From Capsulimonas sp039928515 (GTDB lineage: Bacteria; Armatimonadota; Armatimonadia; Armatimonadales; Capsulimonadaceae): 22,584 nucleotides of DNA. The stretch lies in the NCBI RefSeq assembly GCF_039928515.1, contig NZ_JBDSSZ010000132.1. One strand, 5' to 3'. This document shows positions 14,647 to 22,452 of the stretch, one piece after another. The translations under genes were made by a program, and so were the position numbers. A model generated the notes under the pieces. The model saw nothing but the letters and a program-made list of their open reading frames with translations, was not told the DNA's origin and did not search any database. Within the stretch, counting starts at the first letter, position 1, and each line of letters opens with the position of its first letter.

Positions 14647-16390
14647 GACCCGCTCCGCCCTTGTCGCCTTCTCGCTGGCGATGCTGCCCGTCGGACAGGC
14701 GCTTGCGGAAGACCCGCCGGCGGTGACGCAGCCGGGGACATCCCTGCCGCCTTCGCCCGCGAACCCGATCGGCTCCGGGCCGAAAGCTGTTTCTCCCGAG
14801 CCCAATACCACGTCGGACGCGCCTCTGCCGGTACTGTCCCTGGACTTCGAGCATATCAGCGGGTCGCAGGACGGAGGAGTGCTCGAAGGGACGCCCGATA
14901 AGCCCGTGCGGCTCAATTACGGCGGCGAGTTTTTCGTCCAAGCCGACCGGATCGAGGGTGATCTCGCGCATCATAACTACAGCGCCACTGGGAACGTGAA
15001 GGCTTATGATAAGATTGCGATCATCGCGGCGGACAAGCTGATCTTCGATGGCGCCGCCAAGACGAGCGTCGGCGAAAACATTCTGCTGTACCAGCGCCCT
15101 TACCGGATTCACGCAAGCCGGATTGAGGCGACGCCCTTGCGGATCGTCGCGACGGACGGGCATCTGACAACCACGCCGCCGGGGGTATCTCCTGATTTCG
15201 AGATGCGTACATCCAAGATCACTCTGACCCCAGATGCGCACATTCCCGGCGTCACGCGGGGAAGCGCCGAAAACGCTTCGTTTTATCTCTTTCACAACCG
15301 AATTCTCACGCTGCCCCGTGTGAGGTTCCGGTCCGGCGGACAGTCCGGCGACGCCGGTCCGGAATCCAAGCTCACCCCATCCTTCGGTCTCTCCGATCGG
15401 TATGGGGTGTTCTCTGAAGTTCGGTATCAGGGGGTGGGGCGATATCCGATTGAAGGCTATGCGTTGCTGCCGACCAAGCAGTCGCCTCAGGTGCGTGTGA
15501 CGACGCATCAAACGCTGATCGCCGGTCATGTGCGTCCAGCTCCTGCGCAGCCGCCCCGGCGCGATCCGCTGGCGGCCCTTCATCAGTTTGAGCAGAACGC
15601 CAGCCCTCCGCTGCCGTACGGCGATCCGCTGCTGTTCCACGACTTCCTGCCCGAAGGCGCCTCGATCCACCCGTTCGATTCTCCCTGGGGCGGTGGATTG
15701 TTCCTGTCGGAGGAACTGGCCGCGCATCTTTCGGCGAGCGGTCGACGCCGCGACGACTTGTATGTCTCCCGGCTTCCTGAGCTTCGGCTCGACGGCTCCA
15801 TTCCGCTGGTTCCGGTCCGCTCCGCGCCACCTCCGGGTGATCCTGTCGCCTTCCGCCAATTCCTGCGCAGGCCAGTGTTCTATGCGAGCGCTGGACTTAC
15901 TACCGGCGAGTACCACGAGCAGCCGACGGATATTCACGGACGTCGTGATCGCGTTCAAGTCGGCCTCTACACGCGTCCCTGGATGCTGGGGAAAGATACG
16001 CTGTTCCTTCCGTCGATCCAGAACACTTATAACCATTACGACAAGAGCAAGTCGCTCTACCAGTACACGCAGACGAATCTCGCCATCGTCCACTACTTCA
16101 CCGACCGCACGGCTCTGAGTTTCGAGTATCGAACGAGCAAAGTTACGGGTGACTCGCCCTTCAACTTCGACGCGCTGGACACGTCGCGGGAATTGATCAC
16201 CCGTGCGCAGCTCGGCAACCACAACTTCGCCGTCTCCGGTCTGGTGCGCTACGACCTTGAACGCAACGATGTTCTCGATTACCGTGTGACCGTCGCACCG
16301 ACCCTGCACGGGTTCATCCCGACATTCACGTACAACTTTCGCGACCGCAGCTTAAACGTGAACTTCGAGGTGGAGGGGATTACGTTCTGA
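14633..16390 (+). CDS. OstA/LptD-like outer-membrane protein
   Basis: A 585-residue exported protein. The signal peptide (1-25) ends in ALA/ED and is followed by a Pro-rich linker. An OstA/LptA-type beta-jelly-roll (about 70-215) contains GEFFVQADRIEGDL, YSATGNVKAYD and IIAADKLIFDG. A predicted beta-barrel runs to a terminal Phe (VNFEVEGITF), the usual outer-membrane insertion signature. This is the plan of LptD, which inserts lipopolysaccharide into the outer leaflet, but at 585 residues it is shorter than the roughly 780 of E. coli LptD. The true role may be LPS or another lipid or glycan. The ATG at 14633 lies inside the end of the HerA-like gene; starts further upstream would lose the signal peptide. 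Confidence 0.85.
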   Translation: MTGSKTRSALVAFSLAMLPVGQALAEDPPAVTQPGTSLPPSPANPIGSGPKAVSPEPNTTSDAPLPVLSLDFEHISGSQDGGVLEGTPDKPVRLNYGGEFFVQADRIEGDLAHHNYSATGNVKAYDKIAIIAADKLIFDGAAKTSVGENILLYQRPYRIHASRIEATPLRIVATDGHLTTTPPGVSPDFEMRTSKITLTPDAHIPGVTRGSAENASFYLFHNRILTLPRVRFRSGGQSGDAGPESKLTPSFGLSDRYGVFSEVRYQGVGRYPIEGYALLPTKQSPQVRVTTHQTLIAGHVRPAPAQPPRRDPLAALHQFEQNASPPLPYGDPLLFHDFLPEGASIHPFDSPWGGGLFLSEELAAHLSASGRRRDDLYVSRLPELRLDGSIPLVPVRSAPPPGDPVAFRQFLRRPVFYASAGLTTGEYHEQPTDIHGRRDRVQVGLYTRPWMLGKDTLFLPSIQNTYNHYDKSKSLYQYTQTNLAIVHYFTDRTALSFEYRTSKVTGDSPFNFDALDTSRELITRAQLGNHNFAVSGLVRYDLERNDVLDYRVTVAPTLHGFIPTFTYNFRDRSLNVNFEVEGITF

Positions 16391-16407
16391 TCCCTATTAC
16401 CTAGCCG

Positions 16408-16433
16408 GCGATGTAGAGGTACCTCTACATCGC
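16408..16433. terminator. Perfect 26-bp palindrome between convergent genes
   Basis: GCGATGTAGAGGT is followed directly by its reverse complement, ending at 16433. It sits 18 bases after the LptD-like stop and includes the stop codon of the beta-mannosidase (16425-16427). It can form a 10-11-bp hairpin in transcripts from both sides. There is no strong T-run, so bidirectional termination is likely but not certain. Confidence 0.65.
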
Positions 16434-19049
16434 ATACCCATACAGTGATCGCACGGTCAGCCGCTCGGCTAAGCTTTCCACACTGTCGATCGTGTCCGTT
16501 TCTTCCACATGCACGACTTTACTGTCGCCCGCCCGAAGATGGAAGAAATTATCGGACAGCGTGGGGAGGCTATCCTCCGAGTCCGCCAGATCGATCTGAA
16601 GCCAGATGTTTGCGGCGAAGCGGCGCGCCGTCAGCGCGATCAAGAACCCCGACTCCTCATGCTCCAGAAGCTCGATTCCAAGCTCCGGATCGTCCAGCTC
16701 CAACTCTTTCGGCTCGGCGAGGAATAAGAAGTTCTCGGCCGCATTTGCGTGGACTGTCGGTGTAAATCTTGCGTGGACGAAAGTCTCTGTTTCGCGTCCC
16801 ACCCCCACGTTCAGTGGGAAGATCGCGGCCAGAGCGGCGGAGTTTTCTTCAATCGAAATCGGCCAGGATTGATGCGCGAGCATTTCACCCTCGAACGTTT
16901 GCAGCGTGATTTCCAATATTCCCTGGTCGGCGCTCAGCGTGTCGTTGACGAGGTGAACCTCGACGGCATTCTCCGTACGGACAAGCGATACGAGCACGGG
17001 CGCATAGAAGCGGGCGCTGGCGTAGTGGGCGGCGCGGGGCTCCAGTTCGGAGTCGATCACGGCCCAGGAGTGGGTGGGCCAGCAGTCGTTGATCTGCCAG
17101 AAGAGCGTGCCCCAGCATCGGCCTTTCAAGCGGCGATAGTGCTCGACGCCGAACTTCAGCGCGTCCGCCTGATTGAGCTGGGTGTAGTAGACAAGATCGT
17201 CCAGCGATTTCATCTCTGGGTAATGCAGCTTCACCAGATCGAGATAGGCGTCGTAGCCCTTGCGTGTTTTATCGTGCCAGCGCATCGCGAGCGATTCGGG
17301 CGTGAGATCGCTGTCCGTCAGGCAGTTGTTCCAGGCGCGCAGACCGGCGGCGGCGGCGAAGCCGAACTCGGAGGCGAACCGGGCGTTGTCATCCGCGTAG
17401 TTGGTCCAGTCGCCGACCCCGTGCCAGACATCCCAATTATGCTTGTCGCCGAAGTCGCTGCTATTAGGATTGTCGCCGCCGTAGGGGGACGACGGCCAGT
17501 AGGGCGTTTGAGGATCTTCGGCGGCAACGACTGACGGCAGCACGTCATGATACAGATGCTCGCCGAGCAGGCGAGAGGGACGCACGGCGGCCCATTTGCC
17601 GATGTGCATCATATGGTTCTCGTTGTTGCCGCACCAGAGCGCCAGCGATGGGTGGTTGCGAATACGCCGGATCGCCGCGACGGCCTCGGTGCGCGCCGCC
17701 TCAGCGTACTCATCTAAGTCGGGATAGTAGGCGCAGGCGTACCCAAAGTCCTGCCACACGAGCAGTCCATGCCGGTCGCACAGCTCGTAGAAGTGTTCGG
17801 TTTCATAGAGGCCGCCGCCCCAGACGCGCAGCATGTTGTAGCCTGCGTCGCACGCCATACCAACAAGGTTGAATACGCGGGCGTCGCCGCCGTCATCCTC
17901 GCCGTCCAGATAGCCAGGCTCGTTTACCAAACGTGCAGGGAACGAATCGGCGGGAATCCAGTTGGCGCCCTTGATAAAGATGTCTTCGCCGTTGACCCGA
18001 AATTGGAAGCTCTCGCCCTTGCCGTCTGAGTCGGCTTCCTGGATCAGTTCAATCGTACGCAGGCCAATATTTCCCGTTTTGAGGTCGATCTCTTCGTCGG
18101 CGTGCAGCGCGATCTCCAGGGCATACAATGCCGGGTGCATCGATTCGCCTTCCGGGTTGTGCCGATTGGGCCACCATAGCTCCGGTTCGTCAATTACTAC
18201 CTGCGCCGTGACTTCGATACGTCCCACGCCAGCGGGAACGTCCACGCTCACCGTGTCCGGCAGCGGCGCGTCGAACTCCTCTTCATCGTTGCCGACGCGC
18301 GGCAGATCGATCGTCACCGTCAGCGGCGTCTCGCTTGCGTCCGGCGCTCGGTCTACAAAGATCGTAAAGTCGACAATCGCCTGATCGTCCGTAAATGTGA
18401 CGTCATACTTCCAGTCCAGCAGCCGCGCGATGGGGACGCTCACCAGTCCCATTGGCCGCCAGAGGCCGCAGGAGACCAAGGTTGGGCCCCAATCCCATCC
18501 ATACATATACTGCGCCTTGCGCACGAATGAACGTGGCCCCCAGAGCTGCCAATCCCGCTTGGTCTTCTCATCGCCATACTTCGCCGTCCAAACCGCCTGC
18601 CGCTCACGCCCCACGCGCATCGCCGACGCAAACGTCACCCGCAGCGTATTCTCACCCGCTTGCAGAACATGGCCCACTTCGAACTCATGGGGGATGAACA
18701 TATTGTCGGCATGGCCGATGACCGTTTCGTTCAGCACGATCTCCGCAATCGTGTCCAGCCCCTCAAAGCGAAGCAGCGTATGCGCTGCAATCGACTCCGT
18801 GACGAAAAACGTCGTCTCATAAACCCAATCCGTCTCATCCACCCACTGCGCCCCGCGCTCGGCGAAGTTCTTGAACGGATCGGCGATTACGCCAGCGGCC
18901 ATCAGATCCAAATGGATATGCCCCGGGATCAGCGCCGGCAGCCACGGCAGCGCGGTTGTCGGCGGATCGCCGTCGCCGCGCACATCGCGCACTCGCCATC
19001 CGTCGTGGAGGACCTGGATCGTCGTCTGCTGCGAAGAAGGCGTACTCAT
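16425..19049 (-). CDS. Beta-mannosidase (glycoside hydrolase family 2)
   Basis: An 874-residue GH2 enzyme predicted to release mannose from the non-reducing ends of beta-manno-oligosaccharides (EC 3.2.1.25). The N-terminal sugar-binding domain shows the family pattern PGHIHLDLMAAGVIADPF and WVYETTF. Then come the Ig-like domain and the barrel: MLRVWGGGLYE, LWCGNNE with the predicted acid/base Glu477, and SEFGF with the predicted nucleophile Glu561. There is no signal peptide, so it is probably cytoplasmic and acts on imported oligosaccharides. The ATG at 19049 has an AGGA ribosome site about 9 bases upstream. It stands alone between a tRNA and a convergent gene. Length and motifs are complete. 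Confidence 0.95.
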   Translation of the reverse strand: MSTPSSQQTTIQVLHDGWRVRDVRGDGDPPTTALPWLPALIPGHIHLDLMAAGVIADPFKNFAERGAQWVDETDWVYETTFFVTESIAAHTLLRFEGLDTIAEIVLNETVIGHADNMFIPHEFEVGHVLQAGENTLRVTFASAMRVGRERQAVWTAKYGDEKTKRDWQLWGPRSFVRKAQYMYGWDWGPTLVSCGLWRPMGLVSVPIARLLDWKYDVTFTDDQAIVDFTIFVDRAPDASETPLTVTIDLPRVGNDEEEFDAPLPDTVSVDVPAGVGRIEVTAQVVIDEPELWWPNRHNPEGESMHPALYALEIALHADEEIDLKTGNIGLRTIELIQEADSDGKGESFQFRVNGEDIFIKGANWIPADSFPARLVNEPGYLDGEDDGGDARVFNLVGMACDAGYNMLRVWGGGLYETEHFYELCDRHGLLVWQDFGYACAYYPDLDEYAEAARTEAVAAIRRIRNHPSLALWCGNNENHMMHIGKWAAVRPSRLLGEHLYHDVLPSVVAAEDPQTPYWPSSPYGGDNPNSSDFGDKHNWDVWHGVGDWTNYADDNARFASEFGFAAAAGLRAWNNCLTDSDLTPESLAMRWHDKTRKGYDAYLDLVKLHYPEMKSLDDLVYYTQLNQADALKFGVEHYRRLKGRCWGTLFWQINDCWPTHSWAVIDSELEPRAAHYASARFYAPVLVSLVRTENAVEVHLVNDTLSADQGILEITLQTFEGEMLAHQSWPISIEENSAALAAIFPLNVGVGRETETFVHARFTPTVHANAAENFLFLAEPKELELDDPELGIELLEHEESGFLIALTARRFAANIWLQIDLADSEDSLPTLSDNFFHLRAGDSKVVHVEETDTIDSVESLAERLTVRSLYGYAM

Positions 19050-19095
19050 AAGTTTTACTATCCTGTGAAAAATGGGTTTGGGAGGTCACGCAGAC

Positions 19096-19122
19096 AAAAG
19101 GCGGAGAGTGAAACTCTCCGCC
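19096..19122 (-). terminator. Terminator of the tRNA-Pro transcript
   Basis: Read leftward, GGCGGAGAGT (minus strand of 19113-19122) pairs with ACTCTCCGCC (minus strand of 19100-19109) around a TTC loop, followed by TTTTGTCTG. It lies 40 bases after the tRNA 3' end and ahead of the beta-mannosidase start. Confidence 0.75.
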
Positions 19123-19161
19123 TGCCGTCTTACCGCGTCTAACAAAAAACGCCGGAACACA

Positions 19162-19239
19162 TGGTCGGGATGACAGGATTCGAACCTGCGACCCCCGGGC
19201 CCCCAGCTCGGTGCGCTAACCAAACTGCGCTACATCCCG
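19162..19239 (-). tRNA. tRNA-Pro (anticodon GGG)
   Basis: Read on the minus strand, a 78-base cloverleaf has acceptor stem CGGGATG/CATCCCG, D stem GCGC/GCGC and anticodon loop CTGGGGG, with anticodon GGG at 19202-19204. The T arm is GCAGG-TTCGAAT-CCTGT, and an A discriminator and an encoded CCA (19162-19164) follow. It decodes CCC and CCU proline codons. The anticodon stem CCGAG/CCCGG contains one A-C mismatch (positions 30-40). All other stems pair, with one G-T in the T stem. Confidence 0.95.
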
Positions 19240-19333
19240 ATAAAGTGTTGGGATGATTATAGCCCAAGGGAATCAGGAAAGTCAACCCATGCGAGGGGGC
19301 ATTCGGAAATATGGCAATCCTATCTCTCACTCC

Positions 19334-19366
19334 AATAACAAAAACTGTTATTCTCTGTGGTATATT
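19334..19366 (+). promoter_or_regulatory. Putative autoregulatory operator and -10 of the ParDE-type pair
   Basis: An inverted repeat AATAAC (19334-19339) and GTTATT (19347-19352) lies just upstream of a TATATT -10-like element (19361-19366). ParD-type antitoxins usually repress their own promoter by binding such repeats; this is inferred here. Confidence 0.5.
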
Positions 19367-19384
19367 GACGGAAAGGAGAACCGC

Positions 19385-19672
19385 ATGAATATCTCTCTGA
19401 CGCCAGAGTTAGACAGCTACGTTCACGAAAAAGTGCAGACGGGAATGTATCATTCCGCAAGCGAAGTCATCCGTGAAGGGCTGCGTCTTCTCAAAGAGCA
19501 GGACCAGCTTCGGCAGGCGCGTCTGGATCAGCTTCGCAGCGATGTAAAGGTTGGAACCGATCAGGTAGATCGCGGCGAATACACCGAATATTCCACAAGC
19601 GATTTTTCTTCTTTGGCGAGTGAGATAAAGGCCAAAGGACGAAGCCTTCGTGCGAAGCAAAAAGGTGAATAG
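19385..19672 (+). CDS. ParD-type antitoxin (ribbon-helix-helix)
   Basis: A 95-residue protein. The N-terminus MNISLTPELDSYVHEKVQTG, with SASEVIREGLRLL, is the ribbon-helix-helix DNA-binding fold of ParD/CC2985-type antitoxins. The charged, flexible C-terminal half is the part that wraps and neutralises the toxin. The ATG at 19385 has AAAGGAG at 19372-19378. A frame open upstream from 19253 crosses the promoter region and is not used. The toxin gene begins 2 bases after the stop. The protein is expected to repress the operon through the inverted repeat at 19334-19352. Confidence 0.92.
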   Translation: MNISLTPELDSYVHEKVQTGMYHSASEVIREGLRLLKEQDQLRQARLDQLRSDVKVGTDQVDRGEYTEYSTSDFSSLASEIKAKGRSLRAKQKGE

Positions 19673-19674
19673 GC

Positions 19675-19977
19675 GTGACGCTTGTTTTAAGAATCGCCGA
19701 AGCGGCTAAGGAAGATCAAGCCGAAATCTGGCGCTATATTGCTGCCGACAATGAACTTGCCGCTGACCGCATGATCGATTTGTTCGTAGATGCCTTTACG
19801 TTGCTTATCGCCATGCCAGGCGTAGGGCGTATGAGAGGCGAACTCGGGGACGGCCTGTACAGTTACACGGTTACTCCATACCTAATATTCTATCGAACCT
19901 CCAGCACGCATATGGACATATTGCGTGTTTTGCACGGCAGTCGCGATTTGCATGTATTGCTTCAACACGACAACTGA
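19675..19977 (+). CDS. ParE-type toxin (RelE/ParE superfamily)
   Basis: A 100-residue protein starting at GTG, 2 bases after the antitoxin stop, so translation is probably coupled. Family features are AKEDQAEIWRYIAADN, the MPGVGRMRGEL segment, TPYLIFYRT and the C-terminal ILRVLHGSRD. ParE toxins poison DNA gyrase, whereas RelE relatives cut mRNA at the ribosome. Gene order and the ParD partner favour ParE, but the target cannot be read from sequence. The full family length is present. The convergent DUF3037 gene ends 17 bases downstream. Confidence 0.92.
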   Translation: MTLVLRIAEAAKEDQAEIWRYIAADNELAADRMIDLFVDAFTLLIAMPGVGRMRGELGDGLYSYTVTPYLIFYRTSSTHMDILRVLHGSRDLHVLLQHDN

Positions 19978-19994
19978 TTGCCGCGAACAGCAGC

Positions 19995-20876
19995 TTACGG
20001 TTTTGACGCGTCAGTTTCCTCAGAAATGACGCCGTGCTCCAGCATAAATTGCGAAAGATCCTGAGCGAATTTCTCCGCATCCTCTTCTTCCACCAGCACG
20101 TGATCGACGGGAATTCGATCCAGCATGTTTTTTGCTCGGTGGTACGCCGCCAGATGCTGTGGCATTTGTGGCTTGCCCAGCAGCAGGTACATCGTTCCCA
20201 GTTCTTCGTGCCCGGCGAGGGCGGTGGCGTTTCCCAGCCATTTGGCGGCCTTGGCGCTGATGCTTTCTTCCCGAGCATAATCGAAAGTCATTGGCTGGAC
20301 GATGTGGATCCGTTCGTTTTTGAAGGTGTATTCGCACTTCAGTTCTATGGCGTTGGTTTTGAGTGTGATTGGCTTTAACGCGGACGCTGCGCGGGTTTGA
20401 CGCAAGGGGCCCTTGTAGACACTGTTCCAAACATCGTCGTCCGAGCGGGTTTCTACTTTGGCGCGCTGTGACTTGGAAACGACCATTCGGTCGTAAGCGT
20501 CCTGAAGCGCGATTTCCGGGGAGCGCGCCAGGCCCGAGAGCACGGCGCTGTATTGGTAGCTCAAACCCTGGTCCGCCCAAATCTGCCGCATGAGGGCTTG
20601 CGCGTCTGTGGGAACGTCGAACATTTTTCCCATGGGGTTCGCCCAGAGTTTTTGCAGATGCTTGATGGCGGCATGGAATCGCCGAACGACTTTTCGATGC
20701 TGGTCGCCGTCAAACTCGACGAACGCCTCCGAGAGCCGGCGATAGGTGGGGTCGATGATCGCGCCAACATAATGGAGCTGGGGAGCGAGCAGAACAACGC
20801 CGATGTTCAGCGACTCGCCTGTCGCGATGTCATGGACGTAGCGCAGGGCGCAATAGGTGTAAGCGACACGGCTCAT
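19995..20876 (-). CDS. DUF3037 domain protein
   Basis: A 293-residue protein beginning MSRVAYTYCALRYVHD, with GESLNIGVVLLAP. This is the characteristic DUF3037 opening (YxYxxLRYV, then G E x xNIGVVL). The rest is helical and charged, without signal or membrane segments. The start at 20876 is chosen because the HipA-like gene ends at 20873, giving an ATGA overlap typical of translational coupling, and because the conserved domain begins there. The frame is open up to 20969. DUF3037 proteins are commonly encoded next to HipA-like kinases, from general knowledge, so the two probably form one functional unit. Its biochemical role is unknown. Confidence 0.88.
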   Translation of the reverse strand: MSRVAYTYCALRYVHDIATGESLNIGVVLLAPQLHYVGAIIDPTYRRLSEAFVEFDGDQHRKVVRRFHAAIKHLQKLWANPMGKMFDVPTDAQALMRQIWADQGLSYQYSAVLSGLARSPEIALQDAYDRMVVSKSQRAKVETRSDDDVWNSVYKGPLRQTRAASALKPITLKTNAIELKCEYTFKNERIHIVQPMTFDYAREESISAKAAKWLGNATALAGHEELGTMYLLLGKPQMPQHLAAYHRAKNMLDRIPVDHVLVEEEDAEKFAQDLSQFMLEHGVISEETDASKP

Positions 20877-21667
20877 GCTAAACTCTCCCGTAATTGCCAT
20901 TCCAAACGCGCGTCGTTTCCCACAATGGACGCCATATGCTTGCAAATCTGTTGACGTTCCGAGTCCCAATCCGCCGGCAAGCTATCGATGAAGTCTGATA
21001 ACTCCTGAACGTTGAAATTCGCGATGTCCTGAACGAAGCCTGACCAATCATACGCATCGGACTTCTTTCCGCGCAGTGCGGCGTGAAAGAGATGAGGCTT
21101 GTCGAAATGGACTTTGGATAACTCCCAAGGGGCGAAGTCGGCAGGGGCGGACAAGAAATGAAGCGATTTCTCAAAGCCGTAGGCAATGAATCCGTTCGCG
21201 AGCGCTCCCGCATTCGTATGGCCGGAATGCCGTTCAGGATTTTGCAGGATCTGATCCACGGCAAACATTCGCTGCGCATCGTAAAGCTCGCGCGGTGTTT
21301 TCTCCGAGTTGGGGATAATCGGCGCCATGCCGGGGATAAACTCGCAGCCCACGCCGATCCCAGGCTGGAGCTTCAATCCATAGGGCTTCAATGAGGGAGT
21401 AATCGCGTCGCAAAACTCTTTCGATATCTGAACCAGAACGGGGCGTGGGGTATCCACGCCTAATTTATGCGCGATAAAGTTGCCAATCACCTCGCGGCGC
21501 ATGCTTTCCGTTGTGACGCCGGGCATTCCCATTGCCTTCACGGCGAAGCGCTCTTTTGCTAGGACATCACCGTCTTCGCTCCACTGTTCACAGCTCAGCA
21601 CCAGCGGCTTCGGTCGTCCCTTTTCTAAGACGATCTCGAAGCCTTCCGCTTCCCAAGTTTCGATCAA
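20873..21667 (-). CDS. HipA-like (HipA_2-type) kinase-fold protein
   Basis: A 264-residue protein from a TTG at 21667, or 285 residues from a GTG at 21730. HipA-like features are an N-lobe with KGRPKPLVLSC, ERFAVKAMGMPG (the candidate ATP-binding Lys) and REVIGNFIAHKLGVDTPRPVLVQIS. The C-lobe has MFAVDQILQNPERHSGHTN and YGFEKSLHFL. HipA proteins phosphorylate partners such as tRNA synthetases. The expected catalytic-loop Asp appears as Glu (NPERH) and the later metal-binding Asp as Gly, so activity is uncertain. TTG 21667 has AAAGGG (minus strand of 21678-21685) at good distance. GTG 21730 would lie only about five bases after the inferred transcription start of the TATAAT at 21742-21747. DUF3037 follows with an ATGA overlap. 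Confidence 0.8.
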   Translation of the reverse strand: MIETWEAEGFEIVLEKGRPKPLVLSCEQWSEDGDVLAKERFAVKAMGMPGVTTESMRREVIGNFIAHKLGVDTPRPVLVQISKEFCDAITPSLKPYGLKLQPGIGVGCEFIPGMAPIIPNSEKTPRELYDAQRMFAVDQILQNPERHSGHTNAGALANGFIAYGFEKSLHFLSAPADFAPWELSKVHFDKPHLFHAALRGKKSDAYDWSGFVQDIANFNVQELSDFIDSLPADWDSERQQICKHMASIVGNDARLEWQLRESLA

Positions 21668-21741
21668 AAAGACAAAACCCTTTCGACGCAGAGCGCCATG
21701 GAATGGTGCGACGAGCGCCGCCCGCCGCACTTGTGCTGATC

Positions 21742-21747
21742 ATTATA
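21742..21747 (-). promoter_or_regulatory. -10 element of the HipA-like/DUF3037 operon
   Basis: The minus strand reads TATAAT. No good -35 is visible; TTCACG with a 19-base spacer is the best. Its position 11 bases before the GTG at 21730 argues for the internal TTG start or a leaderless GTG. Confidence 0.5.
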
Positions 21748-21782
21748 CTACCAAAGCGCGGGCACGCGTGAACTGGATGGGC

Positions 21783-21788
21783 TATACT
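21783..21788 (+). promoter_or_regulatory. -10 element of the histidine phosphatase gene
   Basis: TATACT lies 37 bases before the TTG start, divergent from the HipA-like promoter. No matching -35 is evident. Confidence 0.4.
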
Positions 21789-21825
21789 GATTCAAAGCAG
21801 TATTGGCGGCGAGGGGAATGAGAGT

Positions 21826-22452
21826 TTGACACGTCTTTTGATCGTCCGTCATGGCGAGACGGAGTGGAATACCGAGGGCCGCATTCAGGGGCATACGAAT
21901 AGCAAGCTGAGCAGCCGGGGTGTGAGGCAGGCGCAGGCGCTGACGAAGCGGCTGGCGCCATGGAAGATCGACGCGATTTACAGCAGCGATCTGACGCGCG
22001 CGATGGAAACGATTGCCGCCACGGCGAAGGGGCATAAGCTCTCAGCGCAGCCGAGGGTTGAACTGCGGGAAAAGGGGTTTGGCGAGTGGGAGGGGCAGAC
22101 GATTGCCGATGTCTCGTCGCGCTACCCGGAGCTTTGGAAGCGTTATCATGGCGAGCGCGAGCTGGACACGCCGATCCCCGGCGGCGAATCGTGGTCGGAG
22201 GTGCAGACGCGGGTGCTGGGCGTTTTGAAGGAAATCCTGGAGACGAACCCGAACGATGCGACGATTGCGATCGTCGGTCATGGCGCTGCCTTGCGCCCCA
22301 TTCTTTTGGACGCGATGCAGGCGCCGCTGACGTGTCTGCCGCGTATTAGCTTGGACAATGCGAGCCTGTCGATTGTGGAGTATAAGCCGCCGCACGGCGG
22401 GCGTCTGCTGCTGCTGAACGATACGAGCCATTGGGATGGGGTGAAGGCGTGA
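21826..22452 (+). CDS. Histidine phosphatase family protein (phosphoglycerate mutase-like)
   Basis: A 208-residue cytoplasmic enzyme. The N-terminal RHGETEWN motif carries the phosphorylated His, GRIQGHTNSKLS and SSDLTRAMETI carry the phosphate-pocket Arg residues, ELREKGFGEWEG holds the catalytic Glu, and IVGHGAALRPI holds the second His. The set is complete and typical of the cofactor-dependent phosphoglycerate mutase/CobC/PhoE branch. The substrate is undetermined: broad phosphatase, alpha-ribazole phosphatase or mutase. The start is TTG at 21826, with GAGGGG at 21811-21816. The ATG at 21818 is out of frame and stops after three codons. It is transcribed divergently from the HipA-like operon. 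Confidence 0.93.
   Translation: MTRLLIVRHGETEWNTEGRIQGHTNSKLSSRGVRQAQALTKRLAPWKIDAIYSSDLTRAMETIAATAKGHKLSAQPRVELREKGFGEWEGQTIADVSSRYPELWKRYHGERELDTPIPGGESWSEVQTRVLGVLKEILETNPNDATIAIVGHGAALRPILLDAMQAPLTCLPRISLDNASLSIVEYKPPHGGRLLLLNDTSHWDGVKA

Noticed and set aside
14630..16309. Leftward 559-codon frame opposite the LptD-like gene
   Set aside because: It is an Arg/Gly-rich antisense shadow without motifs; the rightward gene has a signal peptide and an OstA domain.
16749..17534. Rightward 261-codon frame inside the beta-mannosidase
   Set aside because: It is a mirror of a complete GH2 gene with both catalytic Glu motifs and has no plausible ribosome site.
19162..21730. Genomic island integrated at the tRNA-Pro
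   Set aside because: No integrase and no repeat of the tRNA 3' end were seen. The tRNA 3' end faces away from the toxin-antitoxin genes.
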